NCBI GenBank assembly: GCA_030248135.1
Contig: JASANC010003299.1
Span: forward strand, 40,337 to 104,336
DNA from: Theristus sp. LFF4_11
Lineage: Eukaryota; Nematoda; Chromadorea; Monhysterida; Xyalidae
Length of the DNA: 64,000 nt
Reading direction: 5' to 3'
Positions within the stretch are counted from its first letter, which is position 1; every line of letters begins with the position of its first letter. The notes beneath the pieces were generated by a model, which was not told the origin of the DNA, did not search any database, and was given only the letters and a program-made list of their open reading frames with translations. The position numbers and the translations under genes are program-made. Of the stretch, positions 57,011 through 64,000 are shown one piece after another.

Positions 57011-57614
57011 GCGTGCGCAACTGTGCGACAACGCAAGACGCAGTGCGCTGTGTGAAGTGTGCGCACAAGCTGGAATGATTCGTTTTTTTTTGTTGGATCA
57101 CATGGTAACTCTTTGTGAATCTGGTACAAATTGTTGGTTGCGTGAAATTCTGAATTATCCATTGTTGGTTGCTGCGAATCTGTTTCATTTGTTTCAAATT
57201 TTGTTCAATTTTGTTGTTTATCTATCCATCGTATCTTCCATGTTTCGCAAAGCGTGTCATCCGCTCACCCATCGTGATTTTTTGCCAAGAATTATTCTGC
57301 TTTATTCGTTTACATCTCATGTATTTTTTGCCAATCAAGCCAATTTTTTGCCGGAGATTTTTGCCGCTGAAGAAATTAGGTTTCTTGCATATTCTGTCCG
57401 CATTACATTATTTATATTTTCGCAGCTTTTTTGCCGCTCTGCCTACTCATGTATCAATAATATACTCAACGCTTGTGATACACACAATAAGTCATGTTTG
57501 ATTTCAGCTAACGATATTATCCCTTCATTCATGACATGTGTATGGCAAAACATAATGCTAATCACCGTCGTTTATTGTGTAAATCTGACTGAACTTATCA
57601 TGTTACTTTGGTAG
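57009..57614 (+). other. Hydrophobic open reading frame, uncertain
   Basis: A 201-codon frame in T-rich DNA. It encodes four or five hydrophobic stretches, one (LFNFVVYLSIVSSMFRK) resembling the seventh helix end of rhodopsin-type receptors, which is usually N-x-x-x-Y then FR or FK. No upstream exons giving other helices are visible, and T-rich DNA readily yields such frames. Not called as a gene. Confidence 0.2.
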
Positions 57615-58282
57615 TAATGCAATTTCTTATGTTCTTATATGCATTCTTCCTGTCTGCCTTTTTTTGCCTCGATAAGCATAATCGGATTGATTGATAAAAA
57701 CAGGAAAAGCCCGCAAAAGTCAGCTGCTTGTTTGCGTAGTGTCAAGGGATTGCGTTGATAAAGCATTTGGATGACATCAAACAGGAAAGCAGACAAGAAA
57801 AGACGTGGAAAAAGTAAATTATGGAAAATTCCACAAAAAACATCAGTAAATCAAATCGTGTTCATGTTTGATTACTTGGAACACGACAATTCGCACTAAT
57901 GATTCTCGTCTAGTTTCCTTTTGAACCCGTTCAGTCGGCACACGGCAGAGGAGGCACAAAAATGTATTGACATCTCCAAACATAAAGTCGTTTCTCTGTT
58001 TGTACTGAAAACGTGCCCTTTTTGCGTTGGTCAAATAAATCCGAGTGACATTGATCATTTCAAGCGCATGGAAAAAGCGCCGCTGTTTCTGGATTTCATG
58101 TTTTATTACCTTTTTACATCGCGGCGCACCGCGCGCAAGCCGCATTGCGGTGATAAAAACCGTAGCTAAAAATAGCAGTCTCTTTTTCGAGTCTCTGAGT
58201 TCGTTTGCTTTTGAAAATGTGAAAAGCGTTTTCAAAAAAAACTTCCAAAATACCTAAATTTTCACCAAAAAAACCAGCGAAA

Positions 58283-61200
58283 ATGGGTGAGATGCTGCCG
58301 CTGGAGGAGCCGGAGGACACGTGGCTGGACAACAGCGGCAGCACTGCAGTCATCATCGGCCATCGCAGCGCCGTCGCGACGATGCTCAAGGGGAAACAGT
58401 CGACGGTGCCGTTGGTTCGTTTGAATGTCGGCGGCCAACGATTGGTGGTGTCCGTCGAGCGGATGGCGGCGCGCAACGACGCCAGCAAAGTGAGCGTGCT
58501 CGCGCAGCGGCTGTTGGCTGCGGCGCAACAACGCACGAACAGCATGAACAATGCGGTTGGTGGGATGTGTGTGGTTGAGTGGAGATGCGGCAAGAAGTCG
58601 TGCACACTGTTTGGTGTTTTACTGAACGATCGAGTCGAGATCAATTGGAATTCATATACCATGAAACTGCCCACTGAACAAAACGTCCAGTACGCAGATT
58701 TTTTTCAGTAGTTGTGTTCACTGTAAGCTACCACTGGTTGGATTCAACGATTCATGAACTAAAACAGAGTAACTTCTGCTGTTCAGATGCGCTGCGTTGA
58801 GAACGCCATCGATGACGTGATGTACCTTGCTGACACCGACGAGTACTTCTTTGAACGGCCACCTGAGGATGTGGACTTGATCGGCCAGTACTGCATGAAC
58901 GGTAAACAATCACCAGTTTTAATGTTTTTTACTGATACACCAGAACAAAGTAAAAACAAAGAACAAAACCGGAAACAGTGCAACAGGTTTTCCCACTGTA
59001 TCATTGGAAAAATATTATCAAAATATAAAGAAGCATGTCGAACCAGAAATACAAAAAACTTTAGAGGTGGTGCACAAGCCGCATTGCATGTGCAAGGAAC
59101 AGTTCGTTGGCATCTTCACGTACTGGCGACTGCCGCTGACGTGTTTAGCAGAGTGCTGTCGCAGCAAGCACACTGGCTTCATGAACGCTATGAGTGTGAA
59201 CGCACTGGCGACACACAACAGCAGCGTCGACGGCACCGCACGCATGGACATCGGCATGTTGTGCAGTTTTGAATAAAACCACCAGTTATTTATTGTGTAC
59301 GAAATGCAGGCTGAATAAATTCTGCTAAACTCAGCCAGTTGGTTGGCAGTTTTTTTGTTGCGTCACTGGACACTGTGGTGCAGCAGTGAAACCGCAATCA
59401 AATGCGATTTGCATTTTCTTCGTGAACCGCAACGCTTGCAGTCAACTATTCAGCACTTTCCACTCAAAGATGCAGCCAATCAGCCAACTTCACATGAACG
59501 TCAACCGAATTCCCGGAACCATTTCAGCAGCCGACTGCCAGGTTGTGCTGATGGGCGACCACGACCAATTCACCGGGCTCTGTTTCGGCGGCATCCGACG
59601 CAAAATCTGGCACGCCATCGAGGAGCAGCAGACGTCGAAAGTTGGCAAGGCGTTCTCGTTCGCGTCAATGTCGTTCATTTTGATTTCGCTCACCGGTCAG
59701 TCTGTCCTGTGTTTGGAAATGGGACGTATTTTTTTGATTTTTGCTTCGGTGCTCAAAAAATGATATTGAAACGTTCAGGATTGATATTTGGATCAATGGA
59801 ACAGTTCCAGCGACCGTTGTCCGCAAACGCCACGTCGGCCGGTTAGTGCATCAGGACTGACGGGCGGAGCAAAACGAAACAACTCACGCTCTGTCGAAAA
59901 AATTTACCCAGCTGAATCACTGGCAAACTACCAGCGAAAATTCCTTAGTTTTTCCGCAGCGCCAAACTTTCCAAAAATTGCAGAAAAACGCACCGTCGTC
60001 AGCCGCGAGCCGATTCGGGTGCTCATCTACACCGAGTACGCGTGTGTGGCGTGGTTTTCGTTTGAGCTGCTGCTGAGGTTTTTTGTGACACCGGAAAAGC
60101 TACGATTCATCAAAACACCACTGAACCTCGTCGACGCTGCCACGGTCATTCCGTTCTTTGCCGAAACATGCCTGCCGTTGGTCGGTGTCGATTCGGAGTC
60201 ATTGAAACGAGTCACCGGTTGGTTTCATCTATTTTTGATAATGTCCGACGAAACATCACCACATTTCGGTCTTGAAACGAACTCAGCGTAACCTACTTCA
60301 AAGTTGCATGAGCATGACTGTCAGATACAGTTCTCGTTTTTTCGGATTGGTTGAACAGAAGAAAGAAAGAGTTGTCGCGTCTGTAGCGCAGGTGTAGGGC
60401 TTTCGCCTGCCGTTCAGTAGGTGGAAAGTTCGAACCTCGCTGCGGACAAGACACACCATGATGAAACTAAAAGTGACCTAACAAGATCTAATGGTCTACT
60501 CCCTCCAGAGCCGAAAAAAAAGACACAATTTTGAAAGGGCATGATGATGCAACCCCTCCTTACGTCGATCTCGCTAATATATGCAACCAGCTGATTGGTT
60601 GGTCATAGCAACTCTCAGCGCTGATTGACTAGTCATGATCAATTCTCAGCGCTGATTGGTTGGTGGTCATGAGCAATTCTCAGCGCCAATTGGTTGGTCA
60701 TTACATCATGTTGCATATATTTTCCAGATGGACTGTAGACGCGCGTTCAGGTTACTTGAAATGACTTAACCAATGGGTCATCTGATTTTCAAAGGCGAAC
60801 CACTGATTTCATGAACCACTCAACACTCCTTGAAAAAAAGGCTGAGATGAGATCATGCGATCCATTCCAAAGAACGTAGTTCAGATCAGAATGGCACAAC
60901 GGATTATTGCAGGCGTGATGCTCGTCGTTCGAACGCTCCGTGTGCTCCGCGTCGCGCGACTGTTCAAGTTGGCGCGGTACAGCAGTTCGCTGCAGATCAT
61001 GGGCGACTCGTTTCGCACGTCCGTGCAAGAGCTGAGCATGATGCTGATGCTGTTGAGCACCGGCGTCGTCTTCTTCGCCACCATCCTCTACTTTCTCGAG
61101 CAGGACGTGCCCGACGGCGGCTTCGAGAGCATCCCGGCGTCCTGCTGGTGGTGCGTGGTGACGATGACGACGGTCGGCTATGGGGATGTGGTGCCGTTGA

Positions 61201-61574
61201 CGGCTGGTTCGTGTTTTCAATTGAGTTCAGCCAATCAGCATCTGCCACTTGGCATGTTGACGTGCGCTGGAAGCTGGAACAAAACAAAGCAAGACTGAAC
61301 GGATCTGACATTGTTCGGCACGCTAGCTGTTCAGTTGTTTGTATCACTGAATTGTTGTGCGACAGAATGACGGCATTTAGCTGGCAAAATCGTGGCCGCG
61401 GTCGCGAGCATCTGCGGCATGATCGTGTTGGCGTTTCCGATTTCGATGGTCGTCGAGAAGTTTGCGACCGCACAAGAGCAAATGGAGGAGAAACACACCC
61501 GGATGAAAATGAGCGTGGTGCAGCAGCACTCGTCGGCGCTCGTCTCGGCGACGCGACAGATTGCGAGATTGTGA
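58283..61574 (+). CDS. Voltage-gated potassium channel subunit, non-Shaker Kv type
   Basis: Seven exons keep frame: 58283-58489, 58787-58901, 59065-59265, 59528-59695, 59984-60217, 60913-61206, 61381-61574; 470 residues. The T1 tetramerisation domain has RLNVGG, DTDEYFFERP and the zinc motif HX5CX20CC (HKPHCMC through LAECC), which marks non-Shaker (Kv2, Kv3, Kv4-type) channels. Then RRKIWHAIEE into S1, YACVAWFSFELLLRFF (S2), LNLVDAATVIPFF (S3), an S4 with six basic residues at every third place (VVRTLRVLRVARLFKLAR), S5, pore TMTTVGYGD and S6. The sequence around S4 to the pore is closest to Kv2 (Shab). S6 reads LAFPISMVV where most Kv have P-x-P. The N- and C-terminal tails and the S1-S2 loop are very short. 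The donor at 59265 is the least sure junction. It forms membrane K+ channels, alone or as a modifier. Confidence 0.9.
60372..60452 (+). repeat. tRNA-like sequence
   Basis: TCTGTAGCGCAGGTGTAGGGC resembles an A box and AAGTTCGAACCTCG is a good B box; CCTGC and GTAGG can form an anticodon stem. Acceptor-stem pairing is poor. Probably a tRNA pseudogene or the head of another SINE, in the channel intron 60218-60912. Confidence 0.45.
60575..60735. mobile_element. MITE family B, copy 3
   Basis: AATATATGCAACCAGCTGATTGG at the left, and CCAATTGGTTGGTC... ATGTTGCATATATTTTCCAG with GGACTG-TA at the right. Inside is a threefold repeat of about 35 bp (TCTCAGCGCTGATTGGTTGG, TCTCAGCGCTGATTGACTAG, TCTCAGCGCCAATTGGTTGG). 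In a potassium channel intron. Confidence 0.65.
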
Positions 61575-62988
61575 ATGGGGGAAGATCAAAATTGAAATTC
61601 AAAATCAACTGAAATCCTCAAGTTCGACTCATTTTTGAGAATCACGCAGTTAACCAAAATTGTCTGCAGTCACCCTTTTTATCACAATCCACAGTCTCCG
61701 CTGGCTAGTAATATTTTTCCAAAAATACGCATGCAATAATATCATAATAATAAGATATGAAAGCTCGACGATACAAAACAAAAACATATGAGTCATGATT
61801 TTATAAAATGGACTTTCAAAATACCACAATCGAATCACAAAAAAATCACACCGGCAACGTGCTTTCTTTTCCATGTTTTTGTTTCAATTACACAAAAAAA
61901 TAACAAAGTAAAGTATCGTTTAAAAAAGTATGGCACCGTTTCATTTTCTATTTTTTTTTCAAAACATCAAGTTGCATGGTAGCTCCAGGACACGGGAAAG
62001 CGCACGGGGCGTTTGTTGGGTGGTGCAATGCTGAAATCAAAAAATTTATTTCGGTTGTTGAATGAATTCAGCAAACAGTTTCCGACCAAGCGAGCGCATG
62101 CACTCAAAGACCACAAAAAACGCACAGATTTACGGGAATGTAACGAAAATTAGCCAGCGACAAACAACGGTGCTGGGTCGGACTGCAGAATGTGAGATCG
62201 ATCAAGACGCTTCGGCGTTTTCGCATGCTTTTTCAAAATTGAACCAGCAACGCCACGTACGACACCAACACTGCACAGCACAAAGCCACCATCACAAACG
62301 TGAGAAAAAAACGCAATTTTTCATGTTATAATGCTTTTCTTGGCTCAACTCGGTTGAACGTATTTTCGCCGTCAAAAATGCTCGTACAAATGCAAGCATA
62401 CAAAATTCATGCATGAAATGTGGACAAGCAATTACTCAAATCAAACTGTCAAAAACCACACAAGCAAAATAAATAACGCATAAAAACGCACTGATTCTTA
62501 GTCGAAGACGAAACGGAACCGTTGGCGATCTTGCCTACAATGTTTCACAAGCCTTTGGTCAAACAATCAGCTGGTTGGCCGAGAGCACCGAGATGCTCAC
62601 GCTCCGTGTTCTCGATCTTTTTTCATACTTCTGGGAAACGGGACGTGTCAGGGGACTTATTGTTTCACGATTCATTCATTCATGATTTCAGGAAGTTTTC
62701 AGTTTCCCTGTTCCTTTTTGTTACAATAAATCTGAATTGATTTTGCAATTTGCATCAAGAACAAACACGTTTTGCAACCTCGCATGCATCGCCGTGAATG
62801 TCATTGTATAACAAAACAAATTGTTTTTCCTGCCATATGAGTTCCAAAATTTTAAAAAACGAAAACCTTTTTGCAAAAAAAGCATTATTGTCGGGTTTTG
62901 AGTCTAACGAAGTGACTGGGTGTGAAAAAAAAGCCGATGCTGACTCAGCTCAGCTGCATCCATTCAACCCTCTAGTGCTAAAGAAATG
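61575..62988. other. Intergenic region between convergent genes
   Basis: About 1.4 kb between the ends of the channel gene (plus) and the GOPC-like gene (minus). Mostly AT-rich 3' flanks. A 65-codon frame at 62497-62692 reads like protein (see findings) but has no partner exon. Confidence 0.4.
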
Positions 62989-63662
62989 TCACAACAAACA
63001 AACGGCAAAAAAATCTAAGTCACCAGCGGATCGATGACCAACGTCGGCTGCAGTGTCAGCATTGTCATTGGCTGAAATGCCGTTCGAAATGACGCCGTTC
63101 ATACTGGACGATGTCGTGGACGAAGACCCGTTAGTCAATTGAGACGTGCCATTGTTATGCTGTCGACCAGTGTTGTTGTTGTTGTGCACGGGCGACTCAA
63201 ACGTTGTGTACAGGTTGAATCTGCACATGAAAAATATCGTAATAAAATACATACTTTTGAAGGGCGGCGTCAATAAAGCCGAAGGTGAAAGAAAAACAAA
63301 GCAAAAAAATATTTTCTGCCCTACCTGGTGCCGTCCGCAGCCTCCACAACGACGGCCGAATCGTCGTCACTGTCGTGCTCGGCCGTAATGAACACAACCT
63401 CAAGGTCGAGGTCGCCTTGCTGGAAAAGCAAACATGGTAAAAAATTGAGTTGATTTTTTTCAAAAAATTGTTTCGGTTCAACAAATGAAAAACGAGCCTG
63501 TTTTGAGAGCGCTTCAACTGCGTCGGTGTGTTTCGCGGATCGCAGGTCCAAGCCGTTCACAGAGAGTATTGCATCGCCAACAAACAATTGGCCGCTGCGC
63601 TCGGCCGGTTGACCGGCGTGGATTTCGCTGATCAAAATCGGAACACCGTGCTCTTTGCCGCC
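62989..63662 (-). CDS. GOPC: GOPC-like Golgi PDZ protein, 3' part
   Basis: Three minus-strand exons, 63662-63498, 63419-63325 and 63220-62989, joined in frame and ending in TGA. The first two encode most of a PDZ domain: [20 protein letters not shown], then [21 protein letters not shown] and LDLEVVFIT, followed by an acidic AEHDSDDDS. This pattern, with the EHxSDDD tail and a DGTRFNLY motif after it, matches GOPC (PIST/CAL), which binds C-terminal motifs of membrane proteins at the trans-Golgi and controls their sorting. The tail is Asn/Ser/Thr-rich and not conserved. The N-terminal coiled coils lie beyond the right edge. The first intron seems to begin with GC rather than GT. Confidence 0.85.
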
Positions 63663-64000
63663 CTAAAATAAAAAGGAAAAATCAAAAATTGAACCAATCA
63701 AGCAACTGACTTTCAATACTAGCAATTCATAACAATCGACTGAAACCAGCATATTTCAGGTTATAAGTAAATCTGCCCATCCCGTGAATGCTGCCCTTGA
63801 AAACCAAGGACAGGACAGTCGAACTCTAAATTATAGGCAATCAGCTGATTGGTTTGTAATCACGTGATGCATGTTTCTGTGCCGACATTGCTTTGAGGCG
63901 GTGTCTGTCCTGCACAGAAAGCATGCATCACGTGATCATCAACCAATCAGCTGATTGCTTATAATTTAGAGTTCAACTGTAGCTAAAAATCAGCATGAGG
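63663..64000. other. GOPC: GOPC intron running off the window
   Basis: Intron sequence upstream of the PDZ exon. No coding exon seen; it holds the MITE at 63816-63979. Confidence 0.5.
63816..63979. mobile_element. MITE related to family B, near-intact
   Basis: Terminal inverted repeats of about 37 bp: CAGTCGAACTCTAAATTATA with GGCAATCAGCTGATTGG, and its inverse ending AGAGTTCAACTG followed by TA. Inner arms ATCACGTGATGCATG also pair. The core AATCAGCTGATTGG is shared with family B, but the outer ends differ. Confidence 0.85.

Larger units (their letters stand above)
56622..58282. other. Intergenic region, HPS5 to potassium channel
   Basis: About 1.7 kb. Holds poly-G tracts (56717-56729 and 56994-57010), GATA-type short tandem repeats (56740-56950) and a T-rich stretch with a long hydrophobic open frame described separately. 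No other exon or transposon. Confidence 0.4.

Noticed and set aside
44825..61574. Plus-strand genes as a nematode operon
   Set aside because: Intergenic distances are 1 to 1.7 kb, far above the usual 100 to 500 bp, and no trans-splice signal pattern is evident.

Overview
The window looks like nematode nuclear DNA. Genes are split by many short introns with TTTCAG-type acceptors. The main gene is a nematode-style UNC-89 (obscurin), and a divergent nematode-type globin lies next to it. Accessory sequence is rich in small inverted-repeat (MITE-like) elements and a tRNA-derived SINE. I cannot fix the species. All exon boundaries below come from reading-frame continuity and splice signals by eye, with no transcript data.

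Layout. Positions 375-2437 (minus) hold a three-exon gene for a small cysteine-containing secreted protein. Positions 4434-43128 (plus) hold unc-89, about 80 exons and roughly 6,260 codons in my assembly: SH3, RhoGEF (DH) and PH, about 41 Ig domains with a Pro/Glu/Lys-rich spacer, an FnIII domain among the last Igs, kinase-like domain PK1, a basic linker, Ig, FnIII, and kinase-like domain PK2. Positions 44825-48111 (plus) hold a globin with a long N-terminal extension and a myristoylation-type start. Positions 49095-56621 (plus) hold a homologue of HPS5, a subunit of BLOC-2. Positions 58283-61574 (plus) hold a voltage-gated potassium channel subunit of the non-Shaker type. Positions 62989-63662 (minus) hold the 3' end of a GOPC-like Golgi PDZ protein that runs off the right edge.

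The four plus-strand genes are 1 to 1.7 kb apart, so nothing points to an operon, and their functions are not obviously linked (muscle M-line, heme protein, lysosome-related organelle trafficking, membrane excitability, Golgi sorting). Introns and intergenic DNA carry at least four families of short inverted-repeat elements, two decayed mariner-like elements with transposase C-terminal remnants, a SINE family in four copies, and several single-copy foldbacks.

The most interesting points are: a probable internal first exon of unc-89 that would give an isoform lacking SH3-DH-PH; apparent loss of the catalytic aspartate in both UNC-89 kinase domains; loss of the second proline of the PXP gate motif in the potassium channel; four tandem 291-bp Ig exons; introns repeatedly placed inside the Ig tryptophan codon; and several GC-AG introns.
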